NCBI RefSeq assembly: GCF_012927485.1
Contig: NZ_JABBPC010000005.1
Coordinates: 62,001-126,000 of the forward strand
Direction of reading: 5' to 3'
Source: Polaromonas sp.
GTDB lineage: Bacteria; Pseudomonadota; Gammaproteobacteria; Burkholderiales; Burkholderiaceae_C
DNA length: 64,000 bases
Numbering within the stretch: position 1 is the stretch's first letter; each line of letters begins with the position of its first letter. Both the position numbers and the translations under genes were made by a program. The notes beneath the pieces were generated by a model. The model did not search any database, was not told where the DNA came from, and saw nothing but the letters and a program-made list of their open reading frames with translations. Below, piece by piece: positions 1 to 8,969 of the stretch.

Positions 1-2358
1 CGCTGGCTGCAGAAAATGCCCGGAATGCCCGCTGCGATTCAAAGCGCGGTAGCCAGCGGGAGCGCCGAACTTCAGGCCAGCTGGCAAGGCGGATGGCTCG
101 ATCCAGACCTGCAGGCGCGTTTGGAGCTGCCGTCACTCGATTGGCAAACCGCGGGACTCACGGCGACCAAAGGTGCAAATACGCCCACAACCGCCACCGC
201 CGGGGTGCTAAAAATACGCGCCCTGAAAGCCACCCTCTCGGGGCGTCTAAGCAAGGCACAGCTCAGCACACAAGGCCGCTTGGAAGTGGCTCAGCGTAGC
301 TACACCCTGCTACTGGCAGCCGAAGGCGGGCACATTCAGCGCGCCACCGCAGCGAGCGCGGCACCGGGTGAATCGACTTGGCAAGGCCTTCTCCGGCAGC
401 TTAGTCTGACCCTTGAAGACCCCGCTTTGGGAACCGGGGCATGGCGTCTGACTACGCGCGCGCCGGTGCCGCTCAAGTGGATGCCCACACGCGCAGGGGG
501 TTCTTTTGAAAGCGGTGGCGGAGAAGCCCTGTTGAGCGCACCGCCTTCAGCCTCAACCAACGCTCCCCTTTCGAACGCCCCAAGTAACCCACCTTCCCAA
601 GCCACGCTGACCTGGCAACCCCTACGCTGGCGGCCCGGTGAACTCATCACTTCCGGAACATTTACAGGCTTGCCGATGGCGTGGATAGAGTTAGTCGGTG
701 GTCCGCAGATGGCCGGTGCCGGTCTGGCGGGCAACCTGATCTTTGAAGGCGCATGGGATGCCAGATTCGGCGACACCTTGGCGCTGAAGGCAAGTCTGAC
801 GCGCAGCAGTGGCGACATCACACTTCAGACCAACACCGTGCAGGGTACTTCTACGCGCGTGGTGGCAGGTGTCAGGCAGGCGAGCGTCTCGCTGGTCAAC
901 CAGGGCGACGCCCTGACGCTGGCTCTGCGCTGGGACAGCGAACGCGCAGGCACAGCGGACGCGCGGCTATCGACTCGTCTGATGCGCGCACCCACAGGCG
1001 CCGGCGTGGGCGGCTGGATATGGCCGGCTGATGCACCGTTGAATGGCCAGCTCCGCGCGCAACTGCCGCGCATTGGCGTCTGGTCCGTACTGGCGCCACC
1101 GGGCTGGCGGCTGCGTGGCTCGCTCGGCGCAGATGTCACAATTAGCGGCACGCGTGGATCCCCGCAACTGAGCGGCGACCTGCAGGCCAACGACATGGCG
1201 TTGCGCTCGGTAGTGGATGGCATCGAATTTGGCAACGGCCGCCTGCGCGCCCGGCTGGACGGTCAACGTATGCAAATCAACGAGTTCTCCTTGCAGGGTG
1301 CTGGCCAACAAGGCACTGGCGGCTTGCTGACGGCGCAAGGCGAAGCCGGTTGGATCGGAGGTCGCCCGCAAGTGAAGCTCAACGCCAAACTTGATCGCCT
1401 CCGCGCCAGCCTCCGCACAGACCGAAAAATCACCCTGTCGGGCGAGATGCAAGCCAGTCTGAATGGCGATCAGACCTCACTCATTGGCAAGCTGGTCGTC
1501 GATCAGGCCCGCATCATCCTGCCCGACGAAGGCACGCCAAAGTTAGGCGACGATGTTGTAGTGCGCACCAAGAGCGGCGCTGGCGTGGGTCAGAAGGCAC
1601 CAGCGGAAGCCAGCGCACCGGCTCCGGGTAACGAAAACCGCCCTGTCAACCTGGCGGTTCAACTCGACTTGGGGCCTGACTTCCGGATTCAGGGAAAGGG
1701 CCTGGACACGCGGGTTCGCGGCATCCTGGCACTTAATGGCGAGTCCCTCCGCAACCCCAGGTTGACCGGAACAATCACTACGGCGGGGGGCCAATACCGC
1801 GCTTACGGGCAGCGCCTGGATGTTGAGCAAGGCGTGCTGCGGTTCACCGGGCCTCTCGATAACCCGGCGCTGGACATTCTGGCCATCCGCCCCAACCTCA
1901 CACAGCGCGTCGGCGTGCAAATCACCGGCACCGCCTTGCTTCCGCGCGTTCGCCTTTATGCCGAACCCGAATTACCCGATGCAGAAAAACTGTCATGGCT
2001 GGTCGTTGGCCGACCCGCCGCAGCCGGCGGCGCGGAAGCCGCACTGTTGCAGCAAGCGGCACTGGCGCTGCTGGGGAGCAAGAGCGGAGGGCTCTCGGGG
2101 GGCTTGGCGGCGTCGCTCGGACTCGATGAATTGTCGTTTCGCGGCGCTTCCAGCAACTCCAATGGCGGCACCACCGAAGGGGCCGTCACGCTCGGCAAGC
2201 GTTTTTCGCGTAATTTTTACGCCGCCTATGAGCGCAGCATTTCGGGGGCATTGGGCACGCTGTATATTTTTTATGATCTGTCGCAACGCTTCACGGTCCG
2301 CGCACAGGCGGGTCAGCAAAGCGCGGTAGACCTGATTTTCACGGTGCCTTACGACTGA
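1..2358 (+). CDS. tamB: Translocation and assembly module protein TamB, C-terminal part (partial at window start)
   Basis: The reading frame is open from base 1 and ends at 2358, so this is the C-terminal ~785 residues of a longer protein. The content fits the TamB/DUF490 family: low-complexity, Gly/Ala/Leu-rich, repetitive beta-strand sequence, with the conserved C-terminal domain (LNGESLRNPRLTGTI..., GGQYRAYGQ near residues 570-600) and a final aromatic-ended strand. TamB is an inner-membrane-anchored periplasmic bridge that works with the outer-membrane protein TamA in envelope biogenesis and lipid transport. tamA would be expected just upstream, outside the window. The frame is clean with no interruption. 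The first ATG at 16 is internal and is not a start. Confidence 0.85.
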   Translation, partial: RWLQKMPGMPAAIQSAVASGSAELQASWQGGWLDPDLQARLELPSLDWQTAGLTATKGANTPTTATAGVLKIRALKATLSGRLSKAQLSTQGRLEVAQRSYTLLLAAEGGHIQRATAASAAPGESTWQGLLRQLSLTLEDPALGTGAWRLTTRAPVPLKWMPTRAGGSFESGGGEALLSAPPSASTNAPLSNAPSNPPSQATLTWQPLRWRPGELITSGTFTGLPMAWIELVGGPQMAGAGLAGNLIFEGAWDARFGDTLALKASLTRSSGDITLQTNTVQGTSTRVVAGVRQASVSLVNQGDALTLALRWDSERAGTADARLSTRLMRAPTGAGVGGWIWPADAPLNGQLRAQLPRIGVWSVLAPPGWRLRGSLGADVTISGTRGSPQLSGDLQANDMALRSVVDGIEFGNGRLRARLDGQRMQINEFSLQGAGQQGTGGLLTAQGEAGWIGGRPQVKLNAKLDRLRASLRTDRKITLSGEMQASLNGDQTSLIGKLVVDQARIILPDEGTPKLGDDVVVRTKSGAGVGQKAPAEASAPAPGNENRPVNLAVQLDLGPDFRIQGKGLDTRVRGILALNGESLRNPRLTGTITTAGGQYRAYGQRLDVEQGVLRFTGPLDNPALDILAIRPNLTQRVGVQITGTALLPRVRLYAEPELPDAEKLSWLVVGRPAAAGGAEAALLQQAALALLGSKSGGLSGGLAASLGLDELSFRGASSNSNGGTTEGAVTLGKRFSRNFYAAYERSISGALGTLYIFYDLSQRFTVRAQAGQQSAVDLIFTVPYD

Positions 2359-2415
2359 GCCAGTCAATCCTCGGCCAGCGAATACAATTCCTGTTCTCAT
2401 AAGTAACCAAGAAAA

Positions 2416-2490
2416 GCCGCCATAGTTCAATGGACAGAACGAGTGCCTCCTAAGCGCTAGATACAGGTTCGATTCCTGTTGGTGGCACCA
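2416..2490 (+). tRNA. tRNA-Arg (anticodon CCU)
   Basis: A complete cloverleaf can be folded. The 7-bp acceptor stem is GCCGCCA with TGGTGGC (one G-T pair). The anticodon stem AGTGC/GCGCT encloses the loop CTCCTAA, giving anticodon CCU for the rare AGG codon. The T arm contains GGTTCGATTCC, and the 3' CCA is encoded. It lies 57 bp downstream of tamB, on the same strand. Confidence 0.93.
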
Positions 2491-2822
2491 TTTGAGCGAA
2501 TCAAACCGACTCATAACCATTGTCAAGTTAAGACATATTTCTACTTTGTTCAGTGGGTCGGTTAACAAGTCGCCGCCTTTTAACGACCAGAGGAGCTGCC
2601 GATAAGGAACGCGCCGCTAGCTGATACCGACTTCCGTAAAGCGACTCTCCCCCCTGGTTTTATAAATCTTTTCTGCTTTCCAACCCAGCGCCTGAGATAG
2701 CCCTGGGGTGTTACCCTCCATCTTGGGTCATGCGTCACGTCTTTTTAAATAGCGCGCATAGCCCAACCCTCCTATTTTTGACACGCGCAGTAGAGCGCTT
2801 ACAACACCAGGGAATCCAAAAC
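2491..2822. other. Intergenic region without a recognised gene
   Basis: 332 bp between the tRNA and yebC. No convincing frame, repeat or structured RNA was seen. An in-frame ATG at 2730 would extend yebC upstream, but the added residues look nothing like the family, so the region is taken as the yebC leader and promoter. Confidence 0.5.
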
Positions 2823-3536
2823 ATGGGCGCGCAGTGGAAAGCAAAAGGCAAGGAACTGGCGGCAAATGCCAAAGGCCGACTGTTTGGACGATTGGCCAAA
2901 GACATCATGATCGCGGCGCGAAACGGGGCCGACCCCGCTTCCAACTCGCGCCTGCGGCTGGTCGTAGAGCAGGCGCGCAAAGTCTCCATGCCCAAGGAGA
3001 CCCTGGATCGAGCCATCAAAAAAGGGGCTGGCCTGACCGGTGAGGCGGTTCATTTTGAACACGTTATTTACGAAGGCTTTGCGCCACACCAAGTAGCCGT
3101 GATGGTTGAATGCCTGACCGATAACTTGAACCGTACCGCCTCTGAAATGCGCGTGCTGTTCCGTAAAGGGCAACTGGGCAGCTCCGGCTCGGTAGCCTGG
3201 GATTTTGACCATGTGGGCATGATCGAAGGCGAGCCGCTTGTTGCGGGCGCCGATCCCGAACTGGCTGCCATCGAAGCGGGCGCGCAGGACTTCGAGCCGG
3301 GCGAGGAAGTCGGTATGACGATGTTCCTCACCGATCCCGCCGATCTCGACCTGGTGAGCCGCGCGCTGCCAGCGCAAGGCTTCACGGTCTTGTCAGCCAA
3401 GCTGGGCTACAAATCCAAGAACCCTGTGGATCCCGCCAACCTGAGCGCCGAGCATCTGGAAGAAGTGGAAGCCTTCCTGGCCGCCATCGATGGGCACGAC
3501 GATGTGCAAAATGTGTTTGTGGGACTGGCTGGGTAA
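2823..3536 (+). CDS. yebC: YebC/PmpR-family protein
   Basis: 237 residues in the usual size range of the YebC/PmpR (TACO1-like) family. The start at 2823 gives [11 protein letters not shown], matching the family's lysine-rich N-terminus, and is preceded by a weak AGGGAA. Family blocks are visible in order: [19 protein letters not shown], then [36 protein letters not shown] and the [12 protein letters not shown] segment. Members were described as DNA-binding regulators and more recently as factors that relieve ribosome pausing. It stands alone here, so its targets cannot be inferred from context. Confidence 0.9.
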   Translation: MGAQWKAKGKELAANAKGRLFGRLAKDIMIAARNGADPASNSRLRLVVEQARKVSMPKETLDRAIKKGAGLTGEAVHFEHVIYEGFAPHQVAVMVECLTDNLNRTASEMRVLFRKGQLGSSGSVAWDFDHVGMIEGEPLVAGADPELAAIEAGAQDFEPGEEVGMTMFLTDPADLDLVSRALPAQGFTVLSAKLGYKSKNPVDPANLSAEHLEEVEAFLAAIDGHDDVQNVFVGLAG

Positions 3537-3669
3537 AGGGGGATTGGCGTGCGCTTGGCCAGAACCTCGGGCAGCTTGGCAGACTATGCGATTCTTCGGA
3601 AAATACCGCGTGGATCATGTCATGGTCTTTTCGGCGTGCTACCTCGACCCTTGAGGAACGCGAGCTTCC

Positions 3670-3960
3670 CTAAAACTGGACTGGCAATTCACCCTCGACA
3701 GGGGCTTGTTTTTGCTGCATATAAAACTGATTTGGAAGGTAGTCTGGGTAGCTTGACTTGACAGCAGACTCGATTATGGCCGTGCCGATCTTCAGCGGCA
3801 CATTCGGCTCCAATTCGAGCTTAACAACAAGCAAGGCTGCAATTGCGATCAAAAACACAACTCCAATGCGCGTGCTACTCAATTTGATGTAACGCACTAA
3901 AGCCGGGTGCAAATCAAGCCATTCGTGCGAAAACAGATGAGGATGATGTGTGTGAGACAT
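3670..3960 (-). CDS. Small single-span membrane protein, unknown function
   Basis: 96 residues beginning MSHTHHPHLFSHEW, a His-rich N-terminus, followed by one clear hydrophobic segment at about residues 32-49 (RIGVVFLIAIAALLVV) and a ~45-residue polar tail. The ATG at 3960 has a good ribosome site (AAGGAT) 5 bases upstream on the minus strand. I do not recognise a family. The His cluster could bind metal, but that is speculation. It is convergent with yebC and divergent from the exchanger leader. Confidence 0.55.
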   Translation of the reverse strand: MSHTHHPHLFSHEWLDLHPALVRYIKLSSTRIGVVFLIAIAALLVVKLELEPNVPLKIGTAIIESAVKSSYPDYLPNQFYMQQKQAPVEGELPVQF

Positions 3961-4497
3961 GATTTATCCTTAAGGCCGCGGTTGGTGGTGAAATCCTTGT
4001 ACCCGATGGCATCGATGCTGAAATGCCACTTGAGTACGAAGCGATAATGCCTCGAATTTGTCAAATAGATATCCTCTTAAATGGGAATGTGTTTCTATCC
4101 GTAATCCTTCAGCCGCAGACCAAGGGCAATCAGTCAAGGTGTTTAGGGCGATCCTAGTTTGCTCAAAATGAACTGCTCCGATAGTCAGGCACGGGCTTCA
4201 TCCCGACCCGTGGTTTTGTAGCGTTGACCCTGCAAGATGCCTCGGGAAAACGAGAAAAGCCATAAGTTCTCGATGGAGGCCTCAATCAGGATGAAAAATC
4301 GCGCGCTGGTATTCGACGCTGATCGTTAGGTCTTTGGGATCCTGCGCCCGACAAAATAACGGACTCCTTTGTGCCGACGCCGATCGAGATGGCGCAGCGG
4401 CTCGGCAAACACATACACCCTGGATTTTCTTGTCTTCATTTGGCATTTCTGCCACCTGCAGAAGCGCTCGATACGTATCCATTACACTTTAGTCGTC
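3961..4497. other. Intergenic region without a recognised gene
   Basis: About 540 bp before the riboswitch. A minus-strand frame at 4282-4482 (66 codons) has no family character. The promoter of the exchanger transcript must lie in the right-hand part of this region, but I could not pick out an unambiguous -35/-10 pair. Confidence 0.4.
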
Positions 4498-4598
4498 TTT
4501 AAGGGAGTAGTCGCCTTCGTTTGCACGAAGGGCACATGTCAACACACTTGATCGTTCGGTCATGGCATGCGCGACCTGATGGTTTGGCAAGACTTACG
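4498..4598 (+). promoter_or_regulatory. yybP-ykoY manganese riboswitch
   Basis: The segment carries the diagnostic elements of the yybP-ykoY (Mn2+) aptamer in the right order. The L1 motif AAGGGAGTAG is at 4501-4510. A perfect P2 hairpin, CCTTCGT/ACGAAGG, follows at about 4514-4531. The block ATGTCAACACACTTG at 4536-4550 closely parallels the ATGTCAACATACTCG that I recall from the E. coli mntP aptamer. The L3 motif GGCAAGACTTA is at 4586-4596. The closing helix forms between TAAG (4500-4503) and CTTA (4593-4596). It lies about 240 bases upstream of a cation exchanger on the same strand, the expected target type. The family is known to turn on expression of Mn2+ exporters when Mn2+ binds L1 and L3. 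Confidence 0.8.
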
Positions 4599-4616
4599 GC
4601 ATCACTTCTTTACCCA

Positions 4617-4660
4617 GGCCGGGCAGAGGATTCGATAGCCTATGGTTTGTCTGCCCGGCC
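4617..4660 (+). promoter_or_regulatory. Leader hairpin downstream of the Mn riboswitch (possible expression platform)
   Basis: A perfect 11-bp inverted repeat, GGCCGGGCAGA (4617-4627) with TCTGCCCGGCC (4650-4660), encloses a 22-base loop 18 bases after the aptamer. There is no T-tract behind it, so it is not a classical intrinsic terminator. It may be part of the switching structure. About 180 further leader bases separate it from the start codon. Confidence 0.5.
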
Positions 4661-4840
4661 TTCTGGATGTCCAATGTTGCGACCTTTTCTGGTTGATGCT
4701 GTTTTGTTACCTTACGATACGTACGCTGTAGCGCGTCACTCCGCATTTAAGCAAAACGGAGGCTTTGTCAGTGCGCTCGTTCTTTTCCTTGAGTCGACCG
4801 AGGTGACTCGTCTTACTCATGCGGTGGTGGAGGCCCATCG

Positions 4841-5851
4841 ATGACCGGGTTCATTGTCGAATTGGTGGGGATGCTCATCGTCATTCTTGCGGCATCGGAG
4901 CTGTTCACCAATGCACTGGAACATTTAGGAAAACGACTAAAAATTTCGGAGGGCGTGACTGGTTCCGTGTTTGCTGCTGTGGGCACGGCGCTCCCGGAAA
5001 CCATGATCCCGCTCCTTGCAATTTTTGCGGGCACGACCAACGTGCGTGTCAATGAAGAAATTGGCGTGGGTGCCATCCTCGGCGCACCTTTGATGCTATC
5101 GACACTCTCGACCTGTCTGATGGCTCTGGCGGTAATCAAACAACGAGGGATTGCGGGTCATGTCACTCCGGAACGAAGCGGTTTTGTGCGCGACCTCAAC
5201 TTCTTCCTGTTTGCATTTGCGCTTGCCGCCGCAGCGATGTATATCCCCCAAGAGGCTCGCTATATTCGCGTGGCTCTGAGCTTGACGCTGGTTCTGACCT
5301 ACTTCGTCTACATCATGCTGACCTGGCACGCGTCTGCCCGATTGGTGGAAAACGGACACGGTACGAAGGCGGAATTAAAGATGTTCCTGGCCCGCATGGG
5401 GCTGCCCATCAACCTGTTCACTATTTTGACCCAGCTGGGCGCTGGGCTTGCCTTGCTGGTATTAGGTGCAAAGGGTTTCATTTCAGCAGTTGAAGGCGTG
5501 ACGCATTTACTCGGTGTTTCGGCACTCTTGCTGTCACTGCTGATTATCCCCATCGCCACCGAGTTTCCGGAGAAGGTCAACAGCATTCGATGGGCCCGTC
5601 GCGGGAAGGACACACTGGCCTTTGGCAACATCACGGGCGCGATGGTGTTTCAGGGAACCCTGCTCCCGGCTTTCGGCATCATGCTGACACCATGGCAACC
5701 GCGTATTGAAGTGCTCAGTGGTGTGGCGCTCACACTGATCGCCGCCGCGTGGCTTCGTCTAAACTCGCGGTCGCGCGGTTTGACGGTGTGGGCACTGTTG
5801 ATCAATGGCGCGCTGTATGTAAGCTTTCTCGTGATAACGCTCAGACGATAG
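4841..5851 (+). CDS. Sodium/calcium exchanger (CaCA) family cation transporter, probably Mn2+/Ca2+ export
   Basis: 336 residues, strongly hydrophobic, with two related halves as in CaCA antiporters. The first half has the alpha-1-like motif GSVFAAVGTALPETMIPLLA (about residues 40-60). The second half has LLIIPIATEFPEKVNSIRWA and GNITGAMVFQGTLLP (about 235-275). Acidic residues within these membrane motifs are the usual ion ligands. The start at 4841 has a GGAGG about 10 bases upstream, and an in-frame stop lies 36 bases upstream. The Mn2+ riboswitch in its leader points to manganese (or mixed Mn/Ca) efflux rather than Ca2+ alone. The family assignment is firm; the substrate is inferred from the riboswitch. 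Confidence 0.85.
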   Translation: MTGFIVELVGMLIVILAASELFTNALEHLGKRLKISEGVTGSVFAAVGTALPETMIPLLAIFAGTTNVRVNEEIGVGAILGAPLMLSTLSTCLMALAVIKQRGIAGHVTPERSGFVRDLNFFLFAFALAAAAMYIPQEARYIRVALSLTLVLTYFVYIMLTWHASARLVENGHGTKAELKMFLARMGLPINLFTILTQLGAGLALLVLGAKGFISAVEGVTHLLGVSALLLSLLIIPIATEFPEKVNSIRWARRGKDTLAFGNITGAMVFQGTLLPAFGIMLTPWQPRIEVLSGVALTLIAAAWLRLNSRSRGLTVWALLINGALYVSFLVITLRR

Positions 5852-5967
5852 AGCGACCACATCTGCTATTAAAACGTAGCAATCGCGGCCGCGCCATGAA
5901 GACCCGATTGTCGGGCTCTCCCCTCAAGAAAAGGCGTTTTCGGCAGGCGACTATCCCATAAAAAAAA

Positions 5968-5992
5968 CCCGGCAAGCAGTCGCTTGGCCGGG
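5968..5992. terminator. Bidirectional intrinsic terminator
   Basis: The GC-rich hairpin CCCGGC-AAGC with GCTT-G-GCCGGG has a T-run on its right (5994-5999) and an A-run on its left (about 5960-5967). It can therefore stop transcription of the exchanger from the left and of the Cys-repeat gene from the right. Confidence 0.85.
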
Positions 5993-6046
5993 ATTTTTTG
6001 GGGCGAGTGCCGCCGCGTATGAAGGTGACGGGCGCTTCTGCCTGGG

Positions 6047-6619
6047 TTATTTCATGTCGTATTTCTTCTTCGCATCCGCGAGGCAAGTATCTTTTGCAGC
6101 ACCGGCCAAACTGTCGCAGCGCACTTTGGCTGCGGTGTAGTCGGCTTCATGCTTTTCTTCGCTGGCACTTTTCTTCACATCGCCCATTTTTTCCGCTTTT
6201 GTTTTGCTGGTATCGGATTCGGCCCTAGACACTTTGGCGTCTTCTTTAGCCTTTACGTGAGCAGCTTTGGCGTCTTTAATACAGACATCTTTGCCGTTGC
6301 CGGAGAGGTCGCCGCATTTTTCTTTGGCGGTGTCGTAGGCTGCGTCCGCTTTGGCAAGACTGACGTTCTCGGTATTTTTCGGACTAGGCTTATATTGGCT
6401 CTCGAGCTCGGCCTTGGCCATCTTTTCCGTACCCTTCGCTTCTGAAACGCAGACGTTCTTTGCAGTCGCTTTCAACGCCCCACATTTATCGCGGTTAACT
6501 TTGTAGTCTGCCGAGATCTGGTCTTTCTGGGTCTTGTATTCATCTTTGGTCAATGCCATCGCATTGCCGGCAAAAGCACAGGACATCGCGAAAGTAAGCA
6601 TTAGCAATTTAGTTTTCAT
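6047..6619 (-). CDS. Secreted/periplasmic Lys-rich protein with three Cys-x10-Cys repeats
   Basis: 190 residues. A signal peptide (MKTKLLMLTFAMSCAFAGNAMA, about residues 1-22) is followed by a lysine- and alanine-rich, probably helical body. Three units each hold a Tyr, then a Cys pair exactly 11 residues apart: Cys46/Cys57, Cys102/Cys113 and Cys168/Cys179, with the pattern C-x2-L-x4-K-x2-C. Each unit could be a helical hairpin closed by a disulfide. Similar proteins are common in Burkholderiales as uncharacterised envelope proteins. AAAGGATCTGAT precedes the ATG and gives a good ribosome site. Transcription ends at the shared terminator near 5980. Function unknown. Confidence 0.75.
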   Translation of the reverse strand: MKTKLLMLTFAMSCAFAGNAMALTKDEYKTQKDQISADYKVNRDKCGALKATAKNVCVSEAKGTEKMAKAELESQYKPSPKNTENVSLAKADAAYDTAKEKCGDLSGNGKDVCIKDAKAAHVKAKEDAKVSRAESDTSKTKAEKMGDVKKSASEEKHEADYTAAKVRCDSLAGAAKDTCLADAKKKYDMK

Positions 6620-6921
6620 ATCAGATCCTTTGGAGAGTTCTTTTGATTAATCGGATAAATGGAAATTTGAGACCACAGCTATCATTTCTCGGTTTTTCAC
6701 TGTTTCCCAAGTAAAGACCTTACTTTTGAATGCTGGCGACCAGCGTAGGCCCGCTGGGTCGATGGACGTAAGCTCATACCTACAGCGGCCCATATGGGCT
6801 CACGCCATGACCATGCCTCGGGAAGCGGATTGGCATCCGCGCAAAAGTTGATCACGTCGCGGCCTTTCCGCACACGGCGACCAGCCTCAAAGCCCGCCAC
6901 CGCAGCACTCAACCGACATCA
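6620..6921. other. Intergenic region without a recognised gene
   Basis: About 300 bp between the Cys-repeat gene and plsC. A minus-strand frame at 6697-6912 (71 codons) has no ribosome site and no family character. The left edge should hold the promoter of the Cys-repeat gene. Confidence 0.45.
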
Positions 6922-7659
6922 CTAGACTTGCCTTAAACGTTCGATCTCTTCGCGCAGCGAATGAGCCCAAACGCGTCGGGTTTGGCCCTGCGGCGCCTGA
7001 GGAATCCCAAAGGTCACCACCGCTTTCAGCCCGCTTGCGGTCAGCGTTCGCCAAATCGATCCAATCAGGGTTTCATCGTCTACATAACTGGGCGCAAAGC
7101 TCATAGCGCCGCTAGCTCCATCAATGAATTTGAGCGCAACCGGTTGCACCGGTACCGACGCCTCAATCGCGGCCTGGATCAGGTTGGCATGAAAGGGCTT
7201 GAGCGTAATCCCGTCGCCGGTCGTACCTTCTGGAAACACCGCAAGAATGTCGCCCGCGCGAAGGCGCTCTGCCATTTGCAGCACGACCCGGTGCGCGTCT
7301 CGCCGCGACTCACGCTCGATATACAAGGTACCGGCACCACCCGCCAGGGTACTTACAAAAAGCCAACGTTTGATATCGGACTTGGAGACAAACCGGCAAT
7401 GGCGCGATGAATGCATCACAAGAATATCGAGCCACGAAATATGGTTGGACACCAGCAGCACCGGACCTCCGGCGGGTGGAGTTCCGTTGACTACCAGCTC
7501 AATGCCCACAATCCGCAGCATCTCGCCTGCCCATACGTGAACCCGAGCCTCCCGATCGGCCTGTTCAAGTTTCGGAAAGAGGGTCTTGATCGTCCAGAAA
7601 CCTTGCACGGCATGTCGCATGGCCCGCAGCAACTTCCAAAAAACGCCCAACAGTTTCAT
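6922..7659 (-). CDS. plsC: 1-acyl-sn-glycerol-3-phosphate acyltransferase (PlsC family)
   Basis: 245 residues. The acyltransferase H-x4-D motif is at residues 73-78 (NHISWLD), and the substrate-binding FPEGT motif is at 142-146, the two hallmarks of PlsC/LPA acyltransferases. The enzyme acylates lysophosphatidic acid to phosphatidic acid at the inner membrane. Its ATG overlaps the stop of the dihydroorotase-like gene (ATGA at 7656-7659), making it the last gene of the yqgE-ruvX-pyrR-pyrB-pyrC' chain. A paralogue with a more specialised acyl donor or acceptor cannot be excluded. Confidence 0.88.
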   Translation of the reverse strand: MKLLGVFWKLLRAMRHAVQGFWTIKTLFPKLEQADREARVHVWAGEMLRIVGIELVVNGTPPAGGPVLLVSNHISWLDILVMHSSRHCRFVSKSDIKRWLFVSTLAGGAGTLYIERESRRDAHRVVLQMAERLRAGDILAVFPEGTTGDGITLKPFHANLIQAAIEASVPVQPVALKFIDGASGAMSFAPSYVDDETLIGSIWRTLTASGLKAVVTFGIPQAPQGQTRRVWAHSLREEIERLRQV

Positions 7660-8969
7660 GGCGCGGCGGGGGTAGCCAGGGCTTCATAAGCGACCTGCCC
7701 ACCTACCACCGTCCAGCGAACTCGCGCGGGTAGATGGTGGCCAGAAAATGGTGTGTTCTTGCCTTGACTGCGCAAGGCCGCCGACTCCACCCGCCAGCTG
7801 CTCTGCGGATCAAACACGCAAAGGTCGGCCACGCCTCCCTTGACCAAACGGCCCGCGCTGGCCTGCAGGGTGCCCAATGCGTCGCCGAGCACGCGCGCGG
7901 GCTCACTCGTCAATACTGCGATCGAGCGCACTATGCCGGCCTGACTGTCGCTGCCCCACTTGCAGGCCAAGCCCAGCAGCAGCTCCAGGCCGGTAGCGCC
8001 AGGCTCGGCTTCAGCAAACGGCAAGGTTTTAGCGTCCTCGTCGACGGGCGTGTGGTCGGATACAAGCGCATCAATGGTGCCGTCCGCCAACCCCTGCCGA
8101 ATAGCGTCCCGGTCGCGCTGCTGGCGCAGTGGCGGGTCCAGCCGCATCCGGCTGTCGAAGTAGCCAATGTCTGCATCGGTCAAATGCAGGCTGTTAATAC
8201 TCACGTCGCAGGTCACGCCCAATCCTTCTGCCTTGGCCTTTCCCACCAGCGCCACGCCTGCGGCACTGCTGATGCGACAAAGGTGCACTCGTGCGCCGGT
8301 GGCGCGAACCAGTTCAAAAATCGTATGGAGCGCAATCGTTTCAGCGGCCACGGGTACACCGCTCAGGCCCAGGCGCGTTGCCAGTGCACCGCTGGCGGCC
8401 ACACCCTGGCCGAGGTGCAACTCTTGCGGGCGCAGCCAGACGGTATAGCCGAAAGTAGCTGCGTATTGCAGCGCACGCATCAGGACCTGGGTGCTGGCCA
8501 GCGGCACTTCGGCTTGACTGAAACCCACACAACCGGCTTCGGTCAACTCGACCATCTCGGTCAGCGCCTCTCCTTTCAAAGCGCGCGTCAACGCACCCAG
8601 CGGAAAGACCCGCGACTGATGCAGTTTTTCTGCGCGGAACTTGAGCATTTCCACCAGCCCGGGCTCATCCAGAACGGGATCGGTATCCGGCGGACAGACC
8701 AGGCTGGTTACACCGCCAGCAACCGCCGCGGCCAACTCACTCTCCAGCATGCCTTCGTGTTCGTAGCCGGGCTCGCGCAGCCTGGCCGACAGATCGATTA
8801 AGCCCGGCGCAACAATACAGCCGGTGGCGTCAATAATTTTATTGGGCTCAAAATTGACGGTAGCGCCTTTCAGCGACACGATGCGACCCGCCGCAATGGC
8901 CACATCCCCCACTTGGTCGAACTTTGAAGCAGGATCGATTACCCGACCGTTTTTTATCAGTAGTTTCAT
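7656..8969 (-). CDS. pyrC': Dihydroorotase-like protein, probably catalytically inactive ATCase partner (PyrC')
   Basis: 437 residues with the fold signature of class I dihydroorotases: [16 protein letters not shown] near residue 50, LREPGYEHE at 64-72, and TGLELLLGL near the C-terminus. The metal-binding Asp-x-His-x-His motif, however, reads D-L-S-A-R (Ser61 and Arg63 instead of the two His). The later segment is SDHTPVDED, where active enzymes usually have D-H-A-P-H. Loss of these ligands is typical of the inactive homologues that form a complex with aspartate carbamoyltransferase in Pseudomonas and relatives. A working dihydroorotase should exist elsewhere in the genome. It overlaps pyrB by ATGA at 8966-8969. 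Confidence 0.85.
   Translation of the reverse strand: MKLLIKNGRVIDPASKFDQVGDVAIAAGRIVSLKGATVNFEPNKIIDATGCIVAPGLIDLSARLREPGYEHEGMLESELAAAVAGGVTSLVCPPDTDPVLDEPGLVEMLKFRAEKLHQSRVFPLGALTRALKGEALTEMVELTEAGCVGFSQAEVPLASTQVLMRALQYAATFGYTVWLRPQELHLGQGVAASGALATRLGLSGVPVAAETIALHTIFELVRATGARVHLCRISSAAGVALVGKAKAEGLGVTCDVSINSLHLTDADIGYFDSRMRLDPPLRQQRDRDAIRQGLADGTIDALVSDHTPVDEDAKTLPFAEAEPGATGLELLLGLACKWGSDSQAGIVRSIAVLTSEPARVLGDALGTLQASAGRLVKGGVADLCVFDPQSSWRVESAALRSQGKNTPFSGHHLPARVRWTVVGGQVAYEALATPAAP

Noticed and set aside
4536..4844. Plus-strand open frame of about 102 codons overlapping the exchanger start by ATGA
   Set aside because: It runs straight through the riboswitch aptamer and the downstream hairpin, and the predicted protein has no family character. 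It is leader RNA, not a gene.
6697..6912. Minus-strand open frame of 71 codons before plsC
   Set aside because: It has no ribosome site, no recognisable motif and no hydrophobic or secretory signal.
7734..8801. Long plus-strand open frame (355 codons) opposite the dihydroorotase-like gene
   Set aside because: It is the complement of a well-supported gene; the residues are low-complexity and match no family.
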